Source: Sphaeramia orbicularis (taxonomy: Eukaryota; Chordata; Actinopteri; Kurtiformes; Apogonidae). Taken from it: 64,000 nucleotides of DNA. Location of the stretch: contig NC_043962.1 in assembly GCF_902148855.1 (NCBI RefSeq), forward strand, positions 35,447,004 to 35,511,003. The letters run 5' to 3'. Of this stretch, positions 1 through 29,500 are shown in pieces. Position 1 is the stretch's first letter. The number at the start of each line of letters is the position of its first letter. The notes under the pieces are model-generated. The model saw nothing but the letters and a program-made list of their open reading frames with translations, made no database searches and was not told where the DNA came from. Both the position numbers and the translations under genes were made by a program.

Positions 1-46
1 CAACTGAATACTGTTGAAAATCTGTTCACATTTTCATTTTTTTTAG

Positions 47-2731
<2,685 letters not shown>

Positions 2732-2866
2732 AAATAATAACAAACCTTGTAAAGTTGGTTTTGTGTAAAGTTTTTACAGTTAGCTCATTTTTATACAGGT
2801 TGACATGTTTTATTTATGCAGCTTTTATGTAATGGGTGATTATTAGAGATATTTGTTTTGGACAAA

Positions 2867-2872
2867 AATAAA
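2867..2872 (+). terminator. poly(A) signal AATAAA of gldn
   Basis: AATAAA lies 136 bp after the gldn stop codon. A second AATAAA follows near 2926. It gives a short 3' UTR of about 160-220 nt. Confidence 0.6.
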
Positions 2873-3203
2873 AGTATTATATGTTTCCTCATGTAATGGA
2901 AGTTCAAGGCTGTTTGGATTCATGTAATAAAACATTGTTATTAATAAATGTTTCACCAAAGACAAGACTGAATGGATGTTACATGATTGGCCTCCAAATA
3001 TTTATATTTACAGATTATTTTCCAAAGTATAGTCAGGGTTACATTTGATATACAGCATAAGTCCTTCTATTGAAGACTGTAGACTTTACATGTGCAATTC
3101 ATTTAGTCAAAGCCCTGAGGGCAGAGGCTGAACCTTCTAGTAATATTGTGACTTTAGTTTGTTGGAAACCAGCTTTAAAAAAAAGTCCTCATGCAGGTTT
3201 TGT

Positions 3204-3668
3204 TTAACCCTTGAAGCTCTAAACAGCTACTGGTGACCCAAAGTATCTGCTGATCTAAAATGTTTGATAACTTTTGGAGCACTAATCCTATCAATACATT
3301 TACATAATTCCGGTGAAGTGCAGTTCCTCAGCTTTACAGTGGCATCAGGTATGACCCATTTGGATGTTCAGAGCCCTCATAGTGTAAAGGAAAATATGTC
3401 ATATTCTTCAATATTGAGTCACCAATAAAACCCATATAGTTTGACAAATCACAGCAATTGTAGACATTCAACATTCACTACTGTTTTTTTTTTTTATTCA
3501 GTTGCCTCTGATATAATAACCTGAATTTACTCTAAGCCTTTATGAAAATCCCTGAAAAATGATAATATTTGTATAAATAGTGATGAATCACTTAGGAAAA
3601 GTTCAACGTAAGGAACAATCCATTTGAAAGTGGCTACAATAACAGTACAAAGTCTTTAAGGGTTGAGG
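3204..3668 (+). repeat. TTAA-flanked non-autonomous DNA element (piggyBac-like MITE), copy A
   Basis: Starts at TTAACCC and shares its body with copies at 22124-22657 (opposite strand) and 50376-51360. Shared landmarks in order are ATCTAAAATGTTTGATAAC, CTAATCCTATCAATACAT, GACCCATTTGGATGTTCAG, CACCAATAAAACCCAT and a right end near CTTTAAGGGTTGA. The right TTAA has decayed. Placing it with piggyBac rests on the TTAA ends only. Confidence 0.7.
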
Positions 3669-4899
3669 AAGCTTTGCCTGTCACCTTAATGGCACACTTT
3701 GAAACAGACAGTTCAATGTCTAGATAATGGTGCTTAGCTGGCTCTTTTATGTTTAGTACACCTGACCAATGAAAGAGAGAGAAAAATCAGATAGAAGTCA
3801 GAGAGAAAGACATAGGCTGAAATCTGGGGCTTTAAGTCATGTGGCTGCGCTCAAAGGTAAAAGGTACTGGGTTAGTAGGAATGAGGTCTTAAAGACATTT
3901 ATGATGTTTATGTTTTGTTTTATGAGTTTCAACATGGCACAAGTTCATCACAGGGCTGACATGTAGACACAAACTAGCTATCGCTCTCACATTCACATCC
4001 ATGGATTAGATTTAGATGAACTAATTTGGATGGTGGGACAAAGCCGATGTATCCAAAGAGAACCCATGCAAACTTCATACAGAAAGGTCCCCTCTTTGGT
4101 GTTACAATCAAACCCTTTTTTTTTTCAAAGGGAAGCTATTTTGCAAACTACCAACTATACAACATTGGAAAAAGTTGGACTACAGCAAAGCTAGGGCAGA
4201 AAAATAGTTATGCCAAATAAAACTAATTACAAAATCAGCAAAAATTATGTTACTGACAAAGTACAATGTACCAAAAATGGTACTTGACTGGGTTTACTCC
4301 GAAATCTTAAAAATATTATCATTATTCCTTATTTTCTGGATTAAAGAAGAACAAGCATAACACAAGAGATGTGTAGTAATTTGTAATTCTTGTTTTAAAT
4401 CTAGAATGATACAAAATATATATTTAAAAAAATGTAACATGTAAAAGTCATTTAACACTAACATGTAAATACTGTTTCTAAATTTGATATTCAGTGTTTA
4501 ATGGGACAAGTGAGATGCAACAAAGAAATACTTCATTATTGTACAACAAACTTTTTTGAGTTTTGTCTAATATCTGCTTTTTACATGAGTATTCATTTTT
4601 CTTTTTTTCAGTTTAGTTTTTTGTTTTCATTAACTACTTTTTAATGCAAATTCGTACTTTTTTTTTTTTTACATTTTTGGGTTATTTAACACTATCTGGT
4701 TTTGGTGCATTAGAGTAAAATCGATTATTTCTAATTTACATTATTGCCGCCTTCCTAATGTGTCAGACCACAATTTAGAGCCTCTCCTTTTTTCACTTTT
4801 TCTACATTAAGTGAATAAAAAATCAGTACGTCCACTTCCACCAAACTTTTTTTACACTGTTATTTAAATGAAGGAATTTCGTGGATCTGTTTTTTTTTA
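3669..4899. other. intergenic stretch, nothing recognised
   Basis: AT-rich DNA between gldn and the clpx promoter region. Only short chance open frames and T-tracts are visible; I see no splice-supported exon and no recognisable repeat. Confidence 0.5.
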
Positions 4900-5877
4900 G
4901 CCGAACTGACTGTAACGCACCATGTGCTGTCGATAGTGCAGAGTACGATGATCACGTAAACGCACCAGCAGTCATACCGGTTCCTCAGTGGGATGAGCTC
5001 AGATCTCCATACACCTGGATGGGTGTGAATGCCTAAAGTACAGCACAGGCCTCCATTTTACTTTCCCCGCTCACATTGTTGAGATCAACGGTGTTAGCCA
5101 CTGTACCCGGAGGGGGGCTAGTTGGCTAGCTGTTGGTTTAACCGACCTACTTCATAACACCAGGCGTTATATCACTTCAGGTCGTGTCCCACCTGGGAAA
5201 AAGCGGCCTGGACGACCCAACATTTCATAATTTATGGTAGAGGCACTGTGACAGTAGTATGACACACTGACCTATCATACTGAAGGAAAAGAGCGTTAGC
5301 TGCTGCAGTGACTTAGCATATTTAGTGTTTTAAAAGGGGGGCTGTCAAGAGAGGACTGGTTTCACCGTGCCCAGTGAGTAACATTAACCATTTGCTTACA
5401 TTTATCCTAGTTTGCCAGACCTCAACCATGCATTTATCTAGCAACTTAGCTAATTAATGCTAATTGTAGTTTGCAGTGCTGCAAGGTTAAACCACTCAGA
5501 TTAACCACCGTATACCATTAGCCTGTCCTGTCAGGTTTGTCATTTTCACTGACTGTAACGCTAGGTGGCTCTGGTTTGGGCCTAAGCCTAGTTAGCTAAC
5601 AGTAGCATATTTACCTCACCTAGCTTGTCGTTTATGGTTGGGGCTAGTTGGCCAGGGGTCTTCAGCCGCAGTATCTCCGTTATTTCTCAGACCATACTCG
5701 TCTGAGCTGTCATGGGCTGTTGACAGCAGCAGTAAATGTCCTGTTCTGCTAAAGCTAACAGTGACGTTGGAGTTACGAGATATTTAGCTCTAACCGGCCT
5801 GCCCCATTTAGCTTTAGATTCTGTTGACCCAGTACACTTCGTTCAGGTTTTTTTTGTTTGTTTGTTTGTTTTTTCAG
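4900..5877 (+). promoter_or_regulatory. probable clpx promoter and 5' UTR exon region
   Basis: Less AT-rich than its surroundings, with CpG dinucleotides and no repeat. A good donor (A|GTGAGTAA, exon end about 5373) and a strong acceptor at 5877, just before the clpx start codon, suggest a non-coding first exon ending near 5373 and an intron of about 500 bp. The transcription start itself cannot be seen. Confidence 0.4.
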
Positions 5878-5901
5878 GATTTTGAGCCAAAAGAAGAAGT
5901 G

Positions 5902-15470
<9,569 letters not shown>

Positions 15471-17440
15471 ATCTTGTCACTCATTTCACAAAGTCCTGAG
15501 AGCAGTACTGTCTGAAATCATTGGATTATCGTGACAGCATCTCTGGGTTTTCATTCTAACCCCTGACAGATAAGCTGTGGCAAATGTAGTTAAGGTAATG
15601 AAGGCTCCTGGATGTCACTCAAGAGTGTTTTTTTTTTATTGAACAAGTTATGAGAGTGTAACAACCTTTGGTCCTGTGCATCTGATGTTAATTTTCTAGC
15701 GGTGCACTCGCAAGGTGGACCTTTCTAAAATATTCAATCTCTGGGGATTGTTAACATTTTATCTATATAAAGATAATGCAATTTTATTCATAAAAAGATT
15801 TGTAGCTAGACTTTTTTGTTTGCTCTTTTTGTGGTGATGGGCTCTGGCAGTGAGGGAAGCAAAGAACATAATGGGATCATACTGTACACTTGAAAACGGG
15901 GGAAGTTGAGAAAGTGTAGATATGATGACGTGATGTTACCAAGTCAATTAATGCCTTATATCATAAGGGCATGATATTCCATGAGCACATCAATATTTTG
16001 ATGTTTTCTTCTTTATCACCATTGTAATAATGGTGTCCACATGAAAAATGGGCTGTAAATGTTGAGCTACACTGCTTGGGTAGCATTTGTAAGCAGTTTG
16101 TATGACACGACTTTAATTAGGAGAACATGTTGTGAAGCGTAATGCACCAGCACACTAAACAGAGCAGGTAAAATAAATAGTGTCCTTTTTAAAACAGCCA
16201 CAATGGTTATTTTTTCAGTGTTTTGCTCCTTCCAGCCCAATCTTTAGGGAATGTATATGTGTTTACCATCAAACCTCAATCACAGGAGTCGGTCAAATGG
16301 CTTCTTCACAAAGCAGGATTAACAGGTTAGAAAAGTGACTTTTAAGTGTTAATAAAATACTGTACCTTTTGGAGTTTTGTTTCGTTACTTACATCCCAAC
16401 GATCATGACTGAATCGAAGCAGGTGTTGGATGTGCAGATTCAGATCAGTGTCAGATGGATAATCTTGTTTCAGTGAGATGACTGCCGCTCTATGTCTGTT
16501 TAGGGAGATACCACCCTCGGGTATTTTTATTTTCTTTGTATGTTCCCCAGCATTGGAAACTTGCCTCACCTTTAGTGATGTAGTAACATGTTACTAAATG
16601 GTACCTGAATTCACACGTCTGTAATCAAGCCTTTACCTAAATGCTCTCTTAACTGAACCACGCTGCTGTACCCTCAAAATGCTGTTTGTGCTACAAAATG
16701 AGATTAAACCAGATCTGTTCTCCTTTTGCTTTAAGTTTCCTTTTCTTTCAGTAAATTTTCAAACCTGCTTCTTTTCTTCTTCTGTTTTCAGAGGTCTGTT
16801 ACAGAACTTGTAAAACCCTCAAGTTTGTGAATCAGTTTATTGTAATTGTTTAAAATATATAAATAAAATGTATATCTCTGTACAGAATTCTAATCCTTTA
16901 TTGCCTCTAAAACAACACAAAAGTTACTGTCTTTACCAAAATCAGTATCTAGTAAATGGCCAGTGTGGGTGAGACATTTAACTTGAGGAATCAGTGCAAC
17001 AAGAAATTAATACACTGTCACCTTTATGTAATCATCAGCTAATCTGTGGAAAGCATTGTGCCGTTGTTTCCCAATACCTCAGCATTTCCCTAATCCTCCT
17101 TCATGTCCACTGTGAAAGTCACACAGTCTGAAATGAGGCTTTAACTTTGAATGAAAAAGATGCTTCTGCAGTTATGATGGTTATACAAACCTGTGGAAAA
17201 TTATCCAATATATTATACTGATTATGTATTCACTGTAAAATATGAAAAAAAGGGAAAACAGCATTAATGGATTTTTGAATTGTTTTATTATTATATGTAG
17301 ACATTTATTGTGGTTTTTTTATATTTACTATTTATGTTTTTATATGTGTGGTGTTAAGATTGCAAAAGATGTCTGAGGTATTATTGGTAAACAACTCCAC
17401 AGATGATGTCAGAGGCTTAGTGATGAGAAGATTTGTCACG
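15471..17440. other. clpx 3' UTR and clpx-ubap1l spacer
   Basis: AATAAA poly(A) signals occur at 16172-16177, 16351-16356 and 16862-16867, so the clpx 3' UTR is probably 0.7-1.4 kb. No other exon or repeat is recognised up to the ubap1l 5' region. Confidence 0.5.
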
Positions 17441-17620
17441 TACGATACGATAATGATGTCTGTACTTTACTCCACACACCTGTCAGTCCCTCACGAAACT
17501 GCAGACCTGGAGAAGACGACCTGACAGGCGTAAGTGACCGAGCAGCTAAATGGAAACAAAATATTGGGCTGGAAACTGGAAATCTCAGCATCTTTTCTCT
17601 GTTGCAGATTATTTGTTGCG

Positions 17621-23026
<5,406 letters not shown>

Positions 23027-23153
23027 ATTCAACACCCACTTCACTTTTTTTGTCACAAAACCTGTTATGCTCCAATATGAAGCCACAATATGTTATACAA
23101 ATTAGAAAAAAAAAAAGACACGAGTCAATTAACAGTTAACGTTTTCCAGAATG

Positions 23154-23159
23154 TTTATT
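23154..23159 (-). terminator. poly(A) signal of prc1 (minus strand)
   Basis: AATAAA on the minus strand, about 425 bp past the prc1 stop. It lies upstream, in ubap1l orientation, of the ubap1l signals at 23340 and 23410, so the two convergent transcripts probably overlap. Confidence 0.5.
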
Positions 23160-23339
23160 TACAGCTTGATTTAAAAAAGAAAAAAAGAGAAAAAAAGCCC
23201 TCAAAATAATTAGATCAAGAGAAAATGTAGCTGTCATCCCAGCTGGAGGAGCAAATTTATAGTGCACTGGCTTAACGCTACAGTACTGAAATCAAGTAGT
23301 GCTGAATATTGTTTCATATGAAAAAGCTGTAATGCAAAA

Positions 23340-23415
23340 AATAAAAATACAACAGCCACAGCAGCCATATTACAAACACACACATACAGACTCGGCACTA
23401 GAATCCTGAAATAAA
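23340..23415 (+). terminator. candidate poly(A) signals of ubap1l
   Basis: AATAAA occurs at 23340-23345 and 23410-23415. No earlier AATAAA is seen after the ubap1l stop at 23026, so the ubap1l 3' UTR would be about 330-410 nt and run into the prc1 3' UTR. Confidence 0.45.
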
Positions 23416-23581
23416 GTTTAAAACTGCTTGAGTCTCAGAATGTTCACTTTTCATAAATATATACAATATAGTTTTTGTGAGGACGTTTACATTAGAAGCT
23501 TCTTGTTCAGTGACATCAGTACTAGACCAGACCACCGCTGAGCTGGATGACCCCCAGTGCTGAAGCAGCTCCATTGAACCA

Positions 23582-26500
23582 TCAGTGATTCTGGACGGTG
23601 GAGTTCATAATTCCCGTCTTCACGTTCGACTTAGAAGCCTTCGTGAGGTCCCTCTGTGAACAAGAATGAAAACTCAGTATCTGTGTACTTTATCATCATT
23701 GTCATCAGATTTATGACAGAATTAATACAGGTTGTGTGAGTATGTATATCTGAAATGCTTTGTATTCACTTTGTAAAGTTATAGTGATTGTTTAAAATGT
23801 GAGAAGTGTTTATAGTTGAAGATTGGTTCTTTTTCACCATCTGGGAGTAGTGCACTGATTTTAATAAATATGGTCGATGTATCTCACAGTGGTCTCAATG
23901 CATTTTAATACCCATTAACCATTTCTAAACATATTTAATTTTATTAAATTCAGCTTCTATGATGTGCAAAAGCTGTACTGTTTGGTAACATTCTTATAAA
24001 ATACACATTTACTTCTTCAGCGTTTCTACAAGTTACATTTAAGACTACTTAGAATAAAGTTTAACGCCCATTTCGTGGCCATACTGGCAAAAATTTGTGA
24101 CTCCTAGAATTCAGGGAAATGCATTTACTCCAGTGCCTCGATTCCCACCGTTCTGCGTCATTTCTCACCGGGGGCTCCAAAATTAGCGATAATTAGCTCC
24201 TAATTACCTCCGCCAAGGAGGTTATGTTTTTGCCAGGGTTTGTTTGTCTGTCTGTCTGTCCGTTAGTGTGCAACATAACTCAAAAAGTTATGGACAGACT
24301 TTGATGAAATTTTCAGGGTTTGTTGGAAATGGGATAAGGAAGAAATTATTAAATTTTGGTGGTGATCGGGGGTGGGGGGGCCCACGGGGGTGGTGGGGTG
24401 GTGGGGGGTGGGGCAGACCAGAAAATTTCATCAAAATCTGTCCATAACTTTTTGAGTTATGTTGCACACTAACGGACAGACAAACAGACAGACAGACAAA
24501 CAAACCCTGGCAAAAACATAACCTCCTTGGCATGGGGGGGCGGGCACTGATCAGCCTTGGCGGAGGTCTGTGCTCTCCGAGTGCTTCTAGTTTCAATATA
24601 CATTGTTGGGTTGGAACTGAGTCGACTAATGTTACTTTCACATTTAAACAATACAGTAAACAAGTTTATGGTAACATAACTTAAGACCTACCATGTCAAA
24701 TTTAATACCTCTTAAAGACTTTTAAGGTATTAAACGCAGATTTGTGAGTTCCAGACTTTTTAAAACCCTGCGGGAACCCTGTTCTTGATATTCTAACCAT
24801 TAATACACAGCTAAATTTGCACTGTCAACATGACGGCAATTATTGTGTCCTTTCATGATTCATCTAAAATTGTTTAACAAAGCTTTGTCTCTGAAAATGC
24901 TTGCGTTACTACACACCAGTCCAGTATTTTAAAAGGGTAGTATAAAAATATGGTTTTACATCAGCAGTGACACCAAATGGGGCACAGACTAATGACAGTA
25001 AAATTTGACGAGCATCAGATTTTCATTAATTGTACAAACCAACAAACTGCTCTGTTTGGGATGATTGTGGAAGAATATCACTGGAGAATTGCATTTTCCT
25101 TCATCAAACTGTTCTTCAGTGGATTCTTGGTGATGAAAGACTAAACAGATGTGAAGACGCATTTACCGCAAATTCCGAATAGGAGCCAGCGATAGAGTTT
25201 ATGGTGAAGGTGTGATCTTGAGTATCCTGAGACCTTAATGTGCCACTTGTTGGAGTGTTTCTAAGATGGGAGATGTTTTCCTTGTTTCGATCTAGTACAC
25301 GGGGAGTCCGTCCTTGTCCAGGGGTTCGAATGCCAAAACCCTACCACAGAACAAAAATTATGAGTGTTTCAAAGCTTTCTTTTGACTTCAGAACACAGGT
25401 GTAAAACATGCGGCCTGTGGGCCAAAACTAGCCCCCCAAAGGGTCCAGTGCGGCCGCTGTGTTGAATTTGTGAAATGCAAAAATTCCTTTCAAGATATTA
25501 ACAATCAAAGATGTTAAACTCATTTTAGTTTAGGGGTCACATGCAAAACAATTTAATCTCAAGTGGGTTGGACAAGATAAGATAAAATAAGATTATAACC
25601 TATAAATAGTGACAACCCCAATTTTTCTTTTTGTTTTAGTGTGAAAGTAAAATTAGATGAAAATGTTTACATTTGCAAACTGTCCTTTCACAAAAAATGT
25701 GTATAACCTGAACAAATAGGAACAACTTGAAATATGTTAAGAGAAATGCCTGTTACTAAATGTATTTGTAGATTAACTGTAATCGGCAAGTTGTAATATA
25801 CATGTGTAAGTAATAAGATGAGGTATAATATTGTTAAAATTGCACTTATTTCTCTAAAGAAATTTCAGGTTGTTTATGCTATTCATATTTTTAAGGAAAC
25901 TGTAGATGTAAACATTGTCATAATGTACTTTTACTTTTTACTGTTTTTATTTTACTTGTCCAGCCAACTTCAGATCATTTTGGGCTGTGCAGGGCCCCTG
26001 AACTAAAATGAGTTTGACACCCCTGCTTTAGACTGTGTAGAATGAAAGATAATAACCATTAAATTAAAAAAAAAAAAAAAAAAAAAGACAGTGACTTGTA
26101 CAACAGTGTTGCCTTGCCTCTTAAGTAATATGCAGCCTTCCACACCATCGATGCTTCATTTCTAAGCCGTCTTTATGTCTTCCTAAAGTCAGATACTTCT
26201 GCTGCAACTTTGAACTCACTCAAAGTCACTAAAAGGCTTACATATTAACAACCATTTGTGCATCCACACAGATGAATGTTAATGTTTTGTAAACAGCCGC
26301 ACCATCTGCACGCTGTGCACTCAAGCTGTATCAAAGCACCAAAATGAATATTGATGACCTGTTACTGCTGCACCCTGCACTCAGGAATACAAAGCTGCAG
26401 TGGTTCCACATAGATGAGTGATAATTAAAAACCTTACGTACATATTTTCTTTCAGGAAAAAAATTGTAGTCATTGAAATAAACATGTCCACCTCTATGTC

Positions 26501-29500
26501 AGGCTTTGTAGTACTGAAATACGCAGTGCTGGTAACTTTGCAAATCTTATTCAGTTGTAAAGAATTAAAAGCTAAAGCCAACCAGACCACAGTAGTCTGA
26601 AAGTGAGCCCAGACATCATTCACCACTGTGGTTGTGGTACATTATGTCTGAAACTTTAGATTTATTGTTAATATGATGTCATGTAGACAACATTCAGACC
26701 AGTTAGGTGACAGTGAACACACCTTGGTAGTGGACAGAGGCGGTTTCTGGAATGATGACTGACACATGGTTCCACCGAAGCCAGAGCTGAGGAAGCTGGT
26801 GGGTGTGGACATGGTTGAGGTTCCATTGAGCTACAAGTGGGACACAAATAGCTCCTCATTATTCACGTACACAGCCACAGTAAGATTCTAGACAATGACT
26901 TTGATAAAACCACAGCAGCATTTTACCTTTCTGAGTTTGACTGGTGTGGGATTCCCTGCCATCCGCCTCTTGGATGGTGTCCTAACAGTCGTTCCATACA
27001 ACATGTCCTCCTGAGTCTGCTTAGTTTTCTTCAGTTGCTATTTCAGGGAAATTATTATGTCAATAATGGCAAACAACTTTAACAACAAAATTCAACATTT
27101 TGCTTTGATTACAAGTACCCTCTCCAGTTTCTCCTTCTCTTTTTCAGACTGGTGCTCATCCCACTGCTTCTGAACATACTCCATGAATTTCTGTCCACCC
27201 ACAAGGAACTCCTTGCCCTGCTCCTGCTCCCACAAATCAATTTGGGCCTTGAGAATCTTCTCCAGCTGGAACAAACAGGAGGATGTTTTTGCATGGTTGT
27301 AATGGTAACTGTTCAGCCAGTCAACTATTGTTTTACAGCTGTCATCTTTCTATAATATCTTACTTAAAAATCTGGGGTATGTGGAATGAGAGAATACAGA
27401 ATAAGTAGTTTAGCCCCATCTGTTGGCTAAGCAAGATAATGCAACACTACCTCAATCATCAACAGGCTTCTCTTCTTAATACACTCCTGATCAGAATTTT
27501 AAGACCAGTTGAAAACTTGCATGGATTTACATTTTGCACCGTTGGATCTTAAGAAGGTCCCAAGTAGAGTTTCAAAATGCAAAAAGAAGAAATGGGAGTG
27601 AGACAAAAAATTCTGAGTAAGCAACTTATTGAAAACAAACTGAAATAGGCTGTTCATCAGCCAATCAAAGTTTGAGACCACAGCCTTGAAAAGCCAAAAT
27701 CTGTGTAAAAATGTGGATTCAATGTCATTTTCTGTCAGGTATTCACTCTGTCATGACCTCCTGATGGCAAAGGAAAAAAAAAAAAAATCTCTTTGAACGT
27801 AGTTGGATTATTGAGCTGCATAAACAAGGCCTTTGGCAACGCGCCATCACTGCTGAAGTTGGACGCAGTTAGACAGTCATTTTGAATCCACTGTCTGGAA
27901 CTGATGTCCATTTTTGTAAACTTCCCTTTCCATCCATCCCCAGATGTTCTCAATTGGATTTAGATAAGGGGAACATGCGGGATGGTCCAAAAGAGTGACG
28001 TTCGTCCTCTGTTAGAAGTCCTTTGTCAGGCGGGCATTGTGAACTGCAGCATTGTCCTGTTTTTAAACCCAGTCACTACCACACAGATGAGGACCCTCAG
28101 TCATGAGGAATGCTCCCTACAACATCTCCACATAGCCAGCCGCTGTTTGACACCCCTGCCCAACCTGAAGCTCCATTGTTCCACTGAAGGAAAAAACACC
28201 CCAGATCATTATGGCAATGCCCCCTCCACAGTGCCACTGCCTAGAAAACATCTCCAGTGGGATCTCCTTGTCATGCCAGTAACATTGAAGCCATCAGGAC
28301 CGTCAAGGTTACATTTTTTCCTCATCAGAGTGTAAAACTTTCTTTCACCTTTCAATGTCTAATGCTTGGTACTCTCTTGCAAAGTCCAAACGGGTAATTT
28401 TGCAGTGTTGAAGGAGACAAGGCCTTTGAAGATGTTTTTTGTTCTTAAAGCCCTTCTCTGGCAGATGCCATTTGATGGCTATTGGGCTGCAGTCGGCACC
28501 AGTAACTGCCTTCATTTGGGTCGAGGATCGTTCCGTGTTGACGGACAGCCAATCAGATCCTCCGGCTCAGTGCCAGTGAAATTTTTTTGGGTCTACCACT
28601 TGACTTTTTTGCTCCATAACCCTCAGGATCTTTTATGGAATTCAGAATGACTGTCTTACTGCGTCCAACCTCAGCAGCGATGGCGTGTTCCCAGAAGCCT
28701 TGCTTATGCAGCTCAACAATCTGACCACATTCAAAGAGAGAAAGTTTTTTTTGCTTTTTGCCATCAGGAGGTCATGAGTATGAATACTTGACACAAAATG
28801 ACATTGAATCCACACTTTTGTGCAGATTTTGACAGTTAAAGGCTGTGGTCTTAAACTTTTGATCGGCTGATGAAGAGCCTATTTCAGTTTAATTGTTGTT
28901 TTCAATAAATTGCCTACACAGTTTTTTTTTGTCTCACTCCCATTTCTTCTTTATGCATTTTGAAACTCTACTTAGAACCTTCTTAAGATCCAACAGTGCA
29001 AAATGTAGATTCATGTAATTTTTCAACTGGTCTTAAAATTTTGATGATGAGGTGTGTATGTTCAGGACTTCTCATGACAGCAGGTCTGGTTTGACTTAGC
29101 AAAGCATTTCTTAAACAATCATTTTTAATAATTTCCTTACCTTAGGCAAACTTTTCTGCAGGTCACTTCTTTGTTTCTCCTCTTTCAGAAGATTTCCACC
29201 TCTGTTGTTGAACCTTCCTGGATCATTTGCCTTTTTCTGTGATGAGAAGCATCTACTATTAGAACTGCAATGATTTTGCACTTATTTGATCGGTGAAATT
29301 AATTACCATCTGTTTTGATAGTCTGTGATAATCTGTGGGTAATTTCAAAGTCCTTTGTTTTCCCTTTTCTTTATGCCTATGAAACAGTTATAATTTTCCC
29401 CACCATTTTCTGATACACAGACCAAGCAAGTAACAGTAAAAAAAAAAAACTGGCTATGAAAATTAATAGTTACTGGCCTAAAACTGCACCAAGACCAGTA

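Noticed and set aside
27982-28650. Two plus-strand open frames of 117 and 94 codons
   Set aside because: They are antisense to the decayed Tc1 transposase and show no protein resemblance in their own frame.
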